A stretch of 64,000 bases of DNA from Basidiobolus meristosporus CBS 931.73 (lineage: Eukaryota > Basidiobolomycota > Basidiobolomycetes > Basidiobolales > Basidiobolaceae), in contig MCFE01000302.1 in the NCBI GenBank assembly GCA_002104905.1, positions 35,403 to 99,402 of the forward strand, written 5' to 3'. The position numbers and the translations under genes are program-made. Below, piece after piece: positions 20,955-33,328 of this stretch. Numbering within the stretch: position 1 is the stretch's first letter; each line of letters starts with the position of its first letter. The notes under the pieces were generated by a model that saw only the letters and a program-made list of their open reading frames with translations, did no database searches and was not told the origin of the DNA.

Positions 20955-21176
20955 ATATATGGAAGTGAGTCAAACCAAAGGGGAAATGGTATTACATATA
21001 CATGTGTATACAGTGCCAAAACTTTATTAGTAATGCTCACTTTGGCAGGTCATCATTGAATCCTACATTGATGTAGGTGCAATGTCTCAAATACAATACT
21101 GTCTTAAGTTCCCATGAGTATTGACCAAAAAGTGATATAATAGCATTTTGTTGTTGACAGTCAAACTGTTTGCCCT
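20955..21176. promoter_or_regulatory. Head-to-head spacer between X2 and Tnp2-B
   Basis: 222 bp between the X2 start (minus) and the Tnp2-B start (plus). The same spacer, diverged, separates X3 and Tnp2-C at 31217-31430, including GTGAGTCAAACCAAAGG- and CATTGATGTAGGTGCAAT-like blocks. It is a candidate bidirectional promoter of a two-gene element. Confidence 0.4.
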
Positions 21177-21567
21177 ATGGACAAGACTACTTTGATTAAA
21201 CAACATAAGAGAAGGGGAAAAAGACCATGTGGCTATTGTAATAAACCTCTCAACCATGAAACATGCAGACAGCATAGGAAGTATCACAAGGATCACGGCC
21301 AGTGTTTTGCCACACAAGTCATATCTGACCATTCATTGGTCACTACTGTACCAACATTATCTGCCTGGCCAGTTGATACTTCTATATTATCACCTGGCCA
21401 TCTTTGTCACCTTGCACAAACTGAGTCAGGTGAGCTTGTGATGCCTTTAGGCTAACCTCAACCTTCCAAAAATGGCACACAGAGTGATAGCTCTGACAAA
21501 GATGGTTAACAGATGGATTGTAAGCCTATCTCCCCTAACAGCAGTACCACATATGTGCCTGGTCAAG
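21177..21567 (+). pseudogene. Tnp2-type transposase relic, copy B, N-terminal part
   Basis: ATG 21177 (MDKTTLIKQHKRRGKRPCGY). The Cys/His motif RPCGYCNKPLNHETCRQHR follows, then HGQCFATQVISDHSLVTTV and LCHLAQTESGELVMP. A Cys2-His-type finger at the N-terminus would suit binding to the transposon ends (inference). The frame is open to 21455. The Ty3 element at 21568 splits the gene; it resumes at 26508. Confidence 0.6.
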
Positions 21568-21936
21568 TGTTATGATCTACCACTTAAATGTTTAAGTTAG
21601 ATTAGTTTTTAGTTAAATTAATTAGTTTTATGTTTAGCCTATCAGTACATCAGTGTTATCTCTCAAATCAGTAGTATTAGTCAGCAGATGAATTAGCAGA
21701 TCATGATCAGACAGAAATAGTTATATTAAATAGGATCCAATTGGGTGATGATGATGCAATCAAATGAGTCATCAGCCACAGCCTACATTAGGAAATACAA
21801 TTAGTCAGCAAATGATCTGGCAAAATGTATATAAGGAGCTGCTGGAACCTCAATAAAAAGCAGTTCAAGTTTTAGTGAATACAATACTAGCTAAACTCCC
21901 TATTCCTCTACAACTCTTATACCAAGACTTGTAACA
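21568..21936 (+). repeat. 5' LTR, Ty3 family 1 copy 1
   Basis: 369 bp. It differs from the 3' LTR mostly in the first ~160 bp; the rest is nearly identical, which suggests a patchwork (gene conversion or recombination) rather than uniform ageing. An AATAAA-type signal (CAATAAAAAGCAG) is near 21850. Confidence 0.9.
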
Positions 21937-21994
21937 TTGGTAGCAGCAATAACCAGAAACCTCCCTCCTGAAGAAAGAAGAAACCACCCTCAAG

Positions 21995-23017
21995 ATGATG
22001 GACAATCAAGAATGGAAGAATGCCATGCAGCAAATCCTGGCCCAACAGCAACAGTTACTCCAGATCCTCAGCCAACAGCAACAAGGAATGACTACCATAG
22101 CTCAGAGCCAGCAAAGCCCTGTCATGAGCAACTTTAGTGTAAAGGTCAACCGGTACCATGGCAGAGTCAACAAAAACCTGGGAACTTGGCTCTTTCAGAT
22201 TGAAGAAGCTTTTAAAGCTAAAGGAATTGCTCCAGAAAGCAAGTTGCTTTATGCAGCTTCTTACCTGGCAGATTCAGCTTTACAGTGGTACCACAACAAG
22301 ATCAGGTCAGCCACTATGATGGGATGCTCTACAATCTCTACCTGGGATGAGTTTGTGTCAGAAATTCAGGATGCCTTTGAGCCCCCACACCAACAGACAC
22401 TACTAAGAAGAAAGTTGAAGACACTCAGATAAAAAGGAATGATCCAAGAGTACATCTATGAATATAGATGTCTACTTAGGCAAATTGAAAGAATGGACCC
22501 TCTGGATCAAGTTGAATACTTTATTGATGGATTGAAAGAAAGAACTTGTAAGGAAGTGAATTATTGAAGACCTCAGACTATTGAAGAAGCCATCAAGATT
22601 GCCATTGACTATGACTCAGCTATGTTTGGAGTTGGGAAGCCTACAATGACTAATCAGATAGGCTACAATCACTATGAGAGAAAACAATCAGAAGCAGCGC
22701 CAATGGAAATAGATGCTATGCAGAAGAATCCTACCTCAGAAGAATGTAAGAAGTAAGGACTTTGCTTCAATTGCCACCAGCAAGGACATATTGCAAAGTA
22801 CTGCCCTCAGAGAAGAAATGGACACCAGCCAACAAGAACCTTCAACCATATTGAGTCCCATGAACACAGTAATGTGGAAGATGAGCATGAAGAAGACTTG
22901 GAACTCACCTTCCATATGACAGAAGAGTACTTGTCCCAAATGACCTCAAACTCAGGGAAGTTATTGTACTTGAATGGAGTAATCAATGGAGTACCTGGCA
23001 ATATCATGATTGACTGA
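21995..23017 (+). pseudogene. Ty3 family 1 copy 1 gag and protease start
   Basis: ATG 21995 starts a Gln-rich N-terminus (QQILAQQQQLLQILSQQQQG), then the retrotransposon gag core (NRYHGRVNKNLGTWLFQIEE ... ALQWYHNKI) and a CCHC knuckle CFNCHQQGHIAKYC near 22765. Stops in frame: TAA after KLKTLR (22430), TGA in NYxRP (22565; the other copy has CAA, Gln), TAA in CKKxGLC (22754). It ends at TGA in the protease active site MIDxGALHEY, a stop also present in copy 2. Confidence 0.85.
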
Positions 23018-26000
23018 GGAGCATTGCATGAGTACATGTCAGAGCAATTTGCTCTGAAAGCTGGAATCAACTTGGAACCTACCAAATCAACCTCAGTCTG
23101 AACAGCTGATGGGAACTCTGACATAATCAACCGTATTACTCAGCCAGTAAGAATGAGGAGCAATGACTATGAAGAAGACCTACAGGCTTATATATTTGGG
23201 AACTGCAAGTTTGACCTTGTACTTGGAAAAACCTGGCTATTTTGTTGTAATCCATCAATCAACTGGAGAACCCATGCTACTCAGATCCAAAAGGACAACA
23301 AGACCTATGAGCTAATACCTGCCAGGCTGGATTTCAACTTGGTCAATTCCAGTATGTGTGAGACAAGTGAACTTAGCAAGACCCAGTTCTGTAGAGCACT
23401 TAGAAAAGGTACTCAGATGTTCCACATGGCAGTATTACATGAGGATTCCTCTACCCCAGCACCCCAGCAGGTCCAGACTCTCTTGAAAAAATATTCACAT
23501 GTGTTTCCAAATGAGCTTGTGAGCCCACCACCAGACAGAGATGTGGATCATGCCATTGACACAGGAGATAGCCCTCCAGTGAGCAAGACACCTTACAGAA
23601 TGAGTCCATTGGAATTGGAGGAAATGAAGAGACAAATTGATCAGCTATTGGAGCAAGGATATATCAGACCCAGCAAGTCACCTTGGGGAGCACCAGTGCT
23701 TTTTGTGGAGAAGAAGAATGGAACACTTAGGATGTGCGTTGACTACAGAGCCCTGAACTCAGTTACCGTCAAGAATGAGTACCCCATACCTTGGATTGAT
23801 GAGCTTTTGAGCCAATTTAATGGAGCCACCATATTCAGCAAGATTGACCTCATGTCAGGATATAACCAGATTAGGGTGAAACCAGAAGATATCCCTAAGA
23901 CAGCATTCAGGACCAGATATGGACATTACAAGTACTTAGTCATGAGTTTTAGCCTTACCAATGCCCCTGCAACATTCATGACCCTGATGCAGACTGTCTT
24001 CCCAGAGTACTTAGACAAGTTTGTGATAATCTATCTAGATGACATATTGATATACAGCAAGACAGAAGAGGATCACTTGGTACACATTGAAAAGGTCTTG
24101 AAGAAGCTAAGAGAGAACAAGCTATACGGAAAGCTAGCTAAGTGTGAATTCTTCAAGGAACATGTTGAATATCTGGGACTCATAGTGACTAGCACAGGAG
24201 TGACCTTAGACCCTAAGAAGGTTGAAGTTATCAAGAATTTGAAGCAGACCCATAGCATATCAGAATTCAGATCATTCCTTGGAATAGCATCCTATTATTG
24301 GAGATTTGTCAAGTCCTTTGCAAGCATTGCAGCCTCTTTAACTGATATCCTCAAGAAAGACAACACCTATAAGTGGGACATAGCCTGCAAGACTGTGTTT
24401 CAGATGCTCACAAATGAACTCGCTAAGCCGCCAAGCTTAAGAATACCAGACTTCAGAAAAGAGTTTACCCTGTGCACAGCTGCTTCAGATTATGCAATGG
24501 GTGGAGTACTAAGCCAAGAACACAAGGGAAAGGACTACCCAGTTGCCTTTGAGTCCAGGAAACTGAACTCAGCAGAACAAAATTATGCTGTGCATGAGAA
24601 GGAGATACTTGCTATAATACACTGCCTGAAGACATGGAGATGCTATATTGGAGGAGTCAAATGCACTGTAAAGACTGATCATGTCTCACTGAAATATATA
24701 TTTAATCAGAAGGTTCTATCCAGAAGAATGACAAGATGGAGTGAATACATTCAGCAATTTGACTTGGACATTGCCTACTGCCAAGGGAAAAACAACACGG
24801 TTGCTGATGCCTAATCAAGACTAGAACAAGTGGCACAACTCAACTTGGTGCATGAATTAGATTGGCCTAGCTTATTACCACAATACTTGGAGGACCAAGC
24901 CATTCCTAATGAGGTGGATGAAGAGATACAGAAGATAACCTGGGATGAAGCCAGCAAATTTGTTGTACAGGACAAAACACTCTACCAAATTGTTGATGGA
25001 AGCCCTATTGCCCATTGTCCTTATGTTGCTTGCCTGGATTTAATACATAAGCTACACAATGGATAAGGACATCTTGGGATTGAAGGAACTTATAGCCTTG
25101 TGAAAGCCAAAGCATGGTAGCCCAGAATAAAACAAGATATTGAGAAGTTAGTGAAAACATGACCAAACTGCCATATCAATCAAGGCCAGCTACAAAGAAT
25201 TGCCAAACTCTTCCCTTTGGAGCCTATAGACCATTTGAGAGATAGGGAATTGACTTTATTGGAAGACTGCCAACCACCAGGAAATACAACTGTTGGATCC
25301 TGCTAGCAATTGACCATGCCACTAGATGGTCAGTTGCTAAAGCTGTACCAATAGCCAGTGAGCACGAAGTTGCAAGTTTCATTTACCATGAGATCCTGAT
25401 GAAGTTTGAATGCCCTGTGGAAATCTTATCTGATAGAGGAGCAAACTCTATGGCAAAGACATTAGAGGCTTACCTGGAAATGCAGCAGGTTAAACACTTG
25501 AAAACCTTGGCATATCACCCCAGAACTAATGAAGTCACTGAACACTTTAATGGATTATTTGGAAAAATGCTGACCAAGTATGCAAATGGAGCTGTCAGTA
25601 GATGGGATGAGTATATAGATCAAGCACTTTTGGCCTGCAGAGTTAGAGTGCACAACACTACCCAATAATCACCATTATACTTAGTGTATGGATGTGAACC
25701 AAGGATTCCAGGAGATCTCACACAACCCAAGCTTACAGATGCCTTAGAAGATAAACTTAGTCAGCTCAGTAGACACCAGCAATTTGAAACAAAGATGACA
25801 AGAGGCACAGGCCAAAGTATCTCAAAGTGCAGAAAAGATGAAGCAGAGATTTGATAAGACTATAGCACCAGAAGCATTGACAGTTGGGAACTTTGTATTA
25901 CTAAGAAACAACATTTGGAAGAAGTTTGAGCCACAATGGACAGGACCATTCAAGATCATCTGAGAATGTCCATTTGCAACTAACCAACTAGTGGATAAAC

Positions 26001-26100
26001 AAGGGAATATCTGGGAAGATTTATTTCACAGAGACAGACTCAATCTTGCAAGACTTGCTGACAATACTGAACCATCACAATATTGGTATCACAAGAAAAG
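23018..26100 (+). pseudogene. Ty3 family 1 copy 1 pol: protease, RT, RNase H, integrase
   Basis: After the protease (KFDLVLGKTWLFCC) comes a 553-codon open part from 23153, with RT motifs [34 protein letters not shown] and the active site [13 protein letters not shown]. RNase H follows with CTAASDYAMGG, where the first catalytic Asp is Ala (copy 2 has [11 protein letters not shown]), ending VADA then TAA. Integrase keeps CPNC-like and HHCC remnants, ILSDRGAN and the TNEVTEHFNG end of the core, but has stops at TAA 25064 (shared with copy 2), TAG, TGA and a one-base frameshift near 25230. It is dead. Confidence 0.9.
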
Positions 26101-26138
26101 AGATTCAAGAGAACCCTCTCAACTTTGGTGGGGGAGAA

Positions 26139-26507
26139 TGTTATGATCTACCGCTTGAATATTTAAGTTAGATCAGCTTTTAGTTAAGTCACTTATTTTT
26201 ATGTTGAGCCTATCAGTACATCAGTGTTATCTCTCAAATCAGTAGTATTAGTCAGCAGATGAATTAGCAGATCCTTATCAGGCAGAAATAGTTATATTAA
26301 ATAGGATCCAATTGGGTGATGATGATGCAATCAAATGAGTCATCAGCCACAGCCTACATTAGGAAATACAATTAGTCAGCAAATGATCTGGCAAAATGTA
26401 TATAAGGAGCTGCTGGAACCTCAATAAAAAGCAGTTCAAGTTTTTGTGAATACAATACTAGCTAAACTCCCTATTCCTCTACAACTCTTATACCAAGACT
26501 TGTAACA
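26139..26507 (+). repeat. 3' LTR, Ty3 family 1 copy 1
   Basis: 369 bp, preceded by the purine tract GGTGGGGGAGAA at 26127-26138. Ends TTGTAACA and is followed directly by Tnp2-B sequence. Confidence 0.9.
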
Positions 26508-28440
26508 AAAGTCCCAATATGCAATGAATAACACCCATTGAGACAAATGCCAAGAATTCTCTGTGGAGCCAAGTGAGTCCAGTAATCCATCTACAGGTGA
26601 ATGATGTAATGTTGTTGCTAGAGAAGTGGTGTGTTTCCACAAAATTCAGTGCTGGGTTTTTGAGGATTTATTATTACTTCTTGGCTAAGTCATTCCAGGA
26701 TGCAACTTAAAATTTACATGGTACAAGTGGACAACTGTCAAGTGGTTGGCAACATATGACCCAGAGACTGTCCTGATTCCAGCATGTGTTAACAGTTTCA
26801 TGGCACTCAAATTCAAAAATGCTACCATTTAAACGTGTCCAAATTGTCAGGAATCCAACCCATTGAGGTAAAACATTGTTCACACACCAGATAAATTCCA
26901 GAAATACCCTCTATAAAGTAGCTAATGCAGTCTAACAATATTGTAAAGCTACACCATACCGCATTCAGTATCAATGAAGGGCAAACATACCCAACATGTT
27001 CAATGGCAATTATTACAAACAGCTAAAAAGCAAGGGCTACTTTGAAGGTATGTATGACCATATCTTTGCTTTATCACTTGATGGATTCTCACTAAGCAAG
27101 TACTCTACCAGCAAATCCAGCTGGCCACTGATTCTCATCAATCCAAATCTGCCACCCATCTTGCGGTATCCAAGCAATAATCTGATGGTAGTCTCACTGG
27201 TATCTGAGCCTCAATCACTGTCCAGCCTGATTAACTGCCTGTATTCATTGCTAGATAAATTTTATATGCTTTCCGGCAGGATATCAGTAAATGGCCATCA
27301 TGTAAAAGCACATATTATTGTCTGCATTGGAAATACCCCAGCTATTAGCAAGATAACAGGTTTTTCTGGGCTCAATGGATAGTGTTGCTGTCAAATGTGT
27401 GAGATTCAGGGAACTTACATCATAAATCACACACACTGTCATTACCCAGATACCAGCACTAAGTACATCATATTGCCACAGAAAGAATGTACGGAAGCCA
27501 GCATGCAGTTGCAGCAAAGTTGGCAAGCTATAAGCCATTGGTCAGAATATGGAATCAATTGGAAACCTGAGATACTTAAGATAGAGGGTATCTGTTGGAG
27601 CAAAAGCTTTCCACTAGGAACAATGCAATTGCTTTTCAACAATATTCCTGTACTTATGACCAAGCTGTATATGGGCATTTCAGCTAAATGAGCCCTTTGA
27701 GATACTGGAGAAGTTTGAAAGAATTGGCAAGATGCCACAGAGTATCTGCTACCCTAAGTACTTCTCATGGGCTCCAATCAATATTCATACACATTTGCAA
27801 AAATACAAATGCAAAAAATTGAATGAACTGGATACATATTTATTCAAGTGACGTTCTGAGGCCATTCCTACCAAGATTACATTGAAAACATTGGGAGTCA
27901 TATGCGGACATTGTAGGAATATTTATCCAGAAGCAGATCACTAAAGCCAACCTGATGCATCTACAGCTGTAGTGCAAGCAGTTTGTAACAGGTTTTGAGC
28001 GGCTATACTACAGATATTTAGCAGAATGCATGGATATTCTGCTGTTACTGTACCCTCTCTGCACTCTATCTTGCACAGTGTGTGGAGAATATTGGGCCTG
28101 CTTCACCTTTTCAGAATTTACTATGGAGTTGATTTGCGAGGAGATAGGAAGACAAGTCAAGTTGCAGGTACTACCATATCCCAATCTCATCAAGAATATT
28201 ACCTCCATGTAGGACTTGAGTTGAGCAGGGAGAGGGAATACACTGGCCGGGTTCCAAAAAGTACTCTGCAGTTATTCAAGAGAAATTCATTGCAAAGGTG
28301 GTGGCAATCAAGTATATGTTTGCAGGATCTTTATGTTAACAGAAGTACAAGATGTATGGCAGCTTTGCAGGTATTATACTGCAAAGCCATAAAGTTGCAG
28401 TGTAGGAAATGTGTCAATTGCAGCAGGTATGTGTCTGTGT
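26508..28440 (+). pseudogene. Tnp2-type transposase relic, copy B, main part
   Basis: Continues the gene split at 21567. It holds a central segment with CPNCQESN-like remnants (26830-26880), then from 26996 MFNGNYYKQLKSKGYFEGMY and the core ALSLDGFSLSKYST, WPLILINPNLPPILRY, LINCLYSLLDKFYML, HIIVCIGNTPAISK (the usual Asp of GDTP is Asn here) and GFSGLNG. Next come CCCQMCEIQGTY and GMQLQQSW-type C-terminal parts and YFTF..MEQ-CEEIGRQVKLQVL near 28110-28200. Tnp2 transposases cut and join CACTA-like termini. Stops at 27382, 27691 and elsewhere make it a pseudogene. Confidence 0.75.
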
Positions 28441-29600
28441 GATGGTGTCTAGGCAGGAGATGGTAATTTTTTTTGATTTTAATTATATGTGGAATATTCA
28501 CAGTTGTAGTGGGTTGGCAAAAAAGTTGAGGTGAATCAACAATGATAGATATAAATGGCATAAGGGAAGGTAGCAAAATGAAATACCCTTTGGCAAATTG
28601 GTACTGTAGCATTCAGCAATATTATATGTAGGCTGCAGTGCTGCTATTATAATGCCAACAGATATCATTATCAAGGCTGTTAAATACCATCATGAATTTT
28701 CCCATATATGGCATTTGCATGTACTGGCTGCTTGGGCTTCCTCAAATAAGTGTAAGCCTCAATACAACTGTCATTATGCCATCAAAATTTGGTCAATGAC
28801 CCACCTCAACACTATCCAGTTTACTTACCTGTAGAGCAATAGAATCAGCATATCACCATGATAATCCTACTGTAGCATTGTACAGAGGGTCAGCAATTCC
28901 CAGCTGCCTGCATTATGATGGCATCATTGCAGAGCGTTGACAGCTGATCTGTATTGGACCTACCTGCGGAAGCAAGTTTTGTTCTCAGGGAGTATTGCAG
29001 CTCATAGCTAGTCCTGTATAATGCTCCTGTAGCAATATACTAAATAGTATTCTTGTTTGCTGCCTTCACTTGCCCCACTCATATGCTCTGTTACAAAGTT
29101 GGCCCTATTTTCCTGCTTACCCAATACTTTGATGAGATTTCCACATATAGATCAAGCCAAAAAAACTATGGCCTTGGCAAATCAACACTTACAAATATGC
29201 CTAGAAGCCTCAATAAATCCCTATGATGAGTAATTTAGTCTAACAGGTGGATCCAATCCAGATCAGCTATCAAGATTGTTTGAGGAGACCACCATTGTAC
29301 TTACAGCTTGGAATAATGACCATCTACACAATCTCATGATGCAATCACCATAGCATTTGGATAATTTTACAGCCAAATAGAATTAAAAAACAAATCAGTG
29401 TTTGTGTGGTTTGTTACCAAGAGCGGCATGGCATTGTTGCAGTCTTAGTACCCTCTACAACTATTTGCGTGGATCTAACCAGCCAGTGCATCCTATTGCC
29501 TTATATAGCAAAAAAGATGACAGTGATTTAATGGCACTATACCAGCAGTATGACAGCCTACAACTAGTTGTGTACAATGCTACTGAACCAATTCCTATGA
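28441..29600. other. 3' region of Tnp2 unit B, no clear gene
   Basis: Holds a diverged copy of repeat Y (about 28540-28760) and, on plus, short conserved peptides such as ALANQHLQICLEASINPYDE near 29180 and GSNQPVHPIALYSKKDDSD near 29485. The last of these is the same Y peptide in inverted orientation, so the segment probably joins the ends of two elements. Nothing is intact. Confidence 0.4.
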
Positions 29601-29607
29601 AAATTAT

Positions 29608-31216
29608 TGTGATGATCCCTTCATACAGCTGTCACAGATTCTAACTCCTGTGACTAAGAGGTATTGATACAGCCAAGACACCATGCAAAGATTGACAAGA
29701 AATAATTGCACCCCAGATTTCACAAAAAACATGGTCAAAATTTCTCACCACAACAATACAACAGTGCCTTGTGATTGGTTCTTATCTAACTTTCCTATCT
29801 TTTGATCTCACACACTCTGTTATCTCCTACACATGTCTGCATTGATTGGCTATTGCCTCTTTTTCTCACTTTTTACTACCTGACTCAATCTTTTCTCCAC
29901 TTTTCATTTATACATATTGATTTATTTATATTGAAACTTCAGCTGTACCTCAATTGCCAATTGTACTGACCTCTACAAGTCCGTATACCCTACAGCAGAA
30001 TTAGGCCCAACCCCACACTCAACAAGTAACTGCATTAAGATCCACCTTATAATAAGTGTATCTGCTATTATGCTCTATATCCATGACTTTGACAGGAACC
30101 CTATAGCCTTGAGCCACTATTCACTCACTGGTTCCCATATATAGTGGTCTTCAGACAGCACTGCAAGGTCTAGCACCTCATCTGCCAGTCTTTACAATAA
30201 ATCCTTTCAAAATTCAAGTGTGTTTTCCTGAGCGCTGCTCTTACAAGAATGCTGCAACATCTGGGTGAGCCTATTAATGTTTCAAAATTCTACCAAAGGC
30301 ATTGTGGTAACCTTTTGAGCTTTTGACACTGTTACTTTGTCAGTCAGTGGGATCTACACTTGGTTGGCAATAGATGATATGGAGGCTGTGGTAGCCAAAT
30401 GGCCATTCTCTGAAAACTCATCTACCTTGCTGGAGTGTAGCTCAACCGGCTGCACTTTTGACACTTGTGAAAGCAGCTGTTTTCTTGCTGGTAACTCCTA
30501 TTGGCCATGATGGGATTTGGTCTTTTATGGGCCTATGGCCTTAATTGGCAAGAACTGCAGCTTTTTTCTCATGGTTTGCTGTCTCTGGCTTTAGTACACT
30601 TTTACCTTTACCTTTTCTTTTATTGCTGTCAGGTCTTTCTCTGCTAATTTATCTAAGTGTTCATTATATTGAACTATATTTTCTCTTCAATAAATGCAGC
30701 TCTGATATATTGGCTTTGAGCTGCATATCTCTTGCTAGCACTCCAGGGCAACCTGATGCTTCTCTTCTGCTTGTTTTGAGCTCTCAGCCAATGTCGTGAC
30801 AAACTTCTGAGGTAACCACTTGTTTTTATAACTGCTAGGTCCTTCACTGCTACTTTGACTGAGTGCCTTTTGAGTCAAACCTCACTTTTTTCTTGGTAAA
30901 TATTGCATCAGTGCATCTGTGTCTGCCCACATTTCCCTTGCTGGCACTCTTCCAGCTACCTGATTTCTCTTTGATGCCTGTTTGGAACTTTTGCCCCTGG
31001 TTGTAACATGTTTTTGAGGAAACCATAGGTTTTTAGCCATTGCACTGTTTTTCTGCTGCCTTTGATAGTTTCCGCTATTCTTGAGATACTATCTTAGTGT
31101 ACCAATGTTGTTGCACTGAATGTCAAGGCATGTTGTTGTCAAACCTTTTTTCTGCAGCCATCAGCGGTGGGGTTTGGTTGAGTACCAGATAACTTTTCTT
31201 TATTTTTTTGTGGCAT
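29608..31216 (-). pseudogene. Gene X, copy X3, with 3' flank
   Basis: Start ATG 31214-31216 (MPQKNKEKLSGTQPNPTADG). A deletion removes most of the N-terminal and coiled-coil blocks, joining to RNYQRQ-like and the K/Q/S-rich repeats (QKALSQSSSEGPSSYKNKWL). The C-terminal block is frameshifted. The flank from 29608 (TGTGATGATCCC...) matches that of X1 and X4 and contains ATTGATTGGCTATTGCCTC. Confidence 0.45.
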
Positions 31217-31877
31217 ATATGGAGGCAAGTCAAACCAAAGGGGGAATGATGCCACATATTCATTTGAATATGGTGACACAACATTATTTATATTGCTAAC
31301 TTTGGCTGGTCACCATTGAATCTACATTCATGTAGGTGCAATATCTGAGACACAAGACTGCCTTATATTAACATGATTGTTGACAAAAAAGTGATGCAAT
31401 AGTTTATTTCCAAGTTTGAGATTTTTCATAGGGTATCAGCCATGAAGCATGCACACAGCATACAAAGCATAAAAGGATTACAGTTGGTGTTTTACCACAC
31501 AAGTCATATTTGACCATTCATTGGTCATTACTGTACCTATAATATCTTGCTGGCTGCTTAGTACTTCATAACAGCACCTATCCATACTTCTCACCTTGCA
31601 CAAACTGAGTCAGGTGGGTCTGCGATGCCTTCAGGCTCACCCTAGCCTTCTGAATATGGCATGCAGAGTAATAGCTTTGTAGAAGTAAGCTCACTGACGG
31701 ATTGTGAGCCTATCTTCCCTAGCAACAGTACCCTGCTTGAGCCTAGTGCAATTCCATTATGCAACAAGACATCACCCACAGATAAAATACCAAGGATGCT
31801 TTAGGGAGTCTGGTGAGCTCAGTAATCCATCTACTGGTGAATGATATGATGGTGTGACTAGAGAAATGTCATGTTCC

Positions 31878-32244
31878 TGTTGAAATATTGGACTATTTGG
31901 TATCATTCAGCAGCTAAAAATTACTTAACAATTCTAGGCTAGTCTTAGTCACCGTAAACTCATTTACTGCCTTAACTTTGCCACTTTCTCCAGATATTTG
32001 ATCTTATGATTATTCCCCTATAGTCAGGATCAAATTAGCACTATTACCAAACATTATGTACTAACCCTGAAACTGTTACAGAATGCTCCTGAATATTGAG
32101 AAACCCTCCCTACTTAGTGTTGCAGCTGTATTACTTCTACAAAGGTATAAATACTGAGCTTCTTTATGAATAAATAACAGTTCAACTATTATCACTATTT
32201 CTTGATAAGTTCCTTATATCCAAATCACTTCTTAAATTGCAACA
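31878..32244. repeat. Solo LTR (367 bp) with perfect target duplication
   Basis: TGTTGAAATATTGG...AAATTGCAACA, flanked by GTTCC on both sides (31873-31877 and 32245-32249). No internal element sequence. Confidence 0.88.
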
Positions 32245-32955
32245 GTTCCTGCTCATATATGTCATGAGAGCCTTGAGCATTTAATGCTACTCCTAGCCAG
32301 AATTATCCTTGGATGCAACTTACCATGCACATGGTGTAAATGGACAACCTTCATGTGATGGGTAATATATATACAGAGACTATCCATATGCCATCATGCG
32401 TTAGCAGTTGCATAGCACTCTTATCAGAAAATGCCACCATTGCAGGTGCCCAACTTCTCACCAATCCACCACCATAGGAAGAAAACATCACTCACATTCC
32501 ATATATATGCTGTAATCCAATGCCAAGCTCATGGAGTCCAACAAATACTGTGAAGCCACAGAGTGCTGCACTCAGTATCAATCAAGTGCAAACAGTTCCA
32601 ACATACTTGATGGCAAAGATTACAAATAACTAAGGAGCAAGGGCCACTCGGAAGGTATTTAGGAATGTGTCTTTTCCATTGCACTTGATGGACTCCCATT
32701 CATCAAGTACTCTATCAGCAAATTCTGCCAGCTACCAATTCTCATCAGCCTGAATTGGCTGCCTAACCTATGGTATTGCAGCAGAAATCTGATTGTTGTC
32801 ACAATGATATTGCGGCCTAAATGGCTATCCAACCTGAACAGCTACCTGTGTTTGTTGCCTGATGAGTGTTTAATGCTTTTTAGCTGGAAACCACTACATG
32901 TCTGTCATATCAAAGCATATATTATATCTGCATTGGAGATATCCCAGCAATCAGC

Positions 32956-33328
32956 TGTTAAAATATTGCACTATGTGGTACCATTCAGCAGTTAAGAGTT
33001 TACCTAACAATTCTGCTAGACTAAGGACTGGCCACTGTAGGACTAACCTACTGCCCTAGCTTTATCACTCTCCTCAGACCTATGATCCTATGAGTATTCC
33101 CCCACAGTCAAAATAAAGTTAGCACTTTTACCCAACAATAGGCACTTACCCTGAAACAGTTACAGAATGCTCCTGAGTGTTGAGAAGCTCTCCTTACTCT
33201 GTGTTACAGTGGTATTACTTCTACAAAGGTACAAAAACTGGGCTTCTTAACAAATAAACAACAGTTCAACTATTACTGTTATATATTGATATGTTCTTCA
33301 TATCTAAATCACTTCTTAAGTTGCAACA
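32956..33328. repeat. Solo LTR (373 bp), same family
   Basis: TGTTAAAATATTGC...AAGTTGCAACA, clearly related to 31878-32244. Flanks TCAGC (32951-32955) and TCAGA (33329-33333) share four of five bases. Confidence 0.85.

Larger units (their letters stand above)
21568..26507 (+). mobile_element. Ty3/gypsy retrotransposon family 1, copy 1
   Basis: Two 369-bp LTRs (21568-21936 and 26139-26507, TGTTATGATCT...TTGTAACA). The putative primer-binding site TTGGTAGCAGCAATAACC follows the 5' LTR and a purine tract GGTGGGGGAGAA precedes the 3' LTR. Internal order gag-PR-RT-RH-IN (RT before integrase) defines Ty3. It is inserted in Tnp2-B. No perfect target duplication remains (CAAG against AAAG). Confidence 0.93.

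Noticed and set aside
21937-22137. ORF starting MVAAITRNLPPEERR in both Ty3 family 1 copies
   Set aside because: It overlaps the primer-binding site and is out of frame with gag (ATG 21995), whose capsid and zinc-knuckle motifs are clear.
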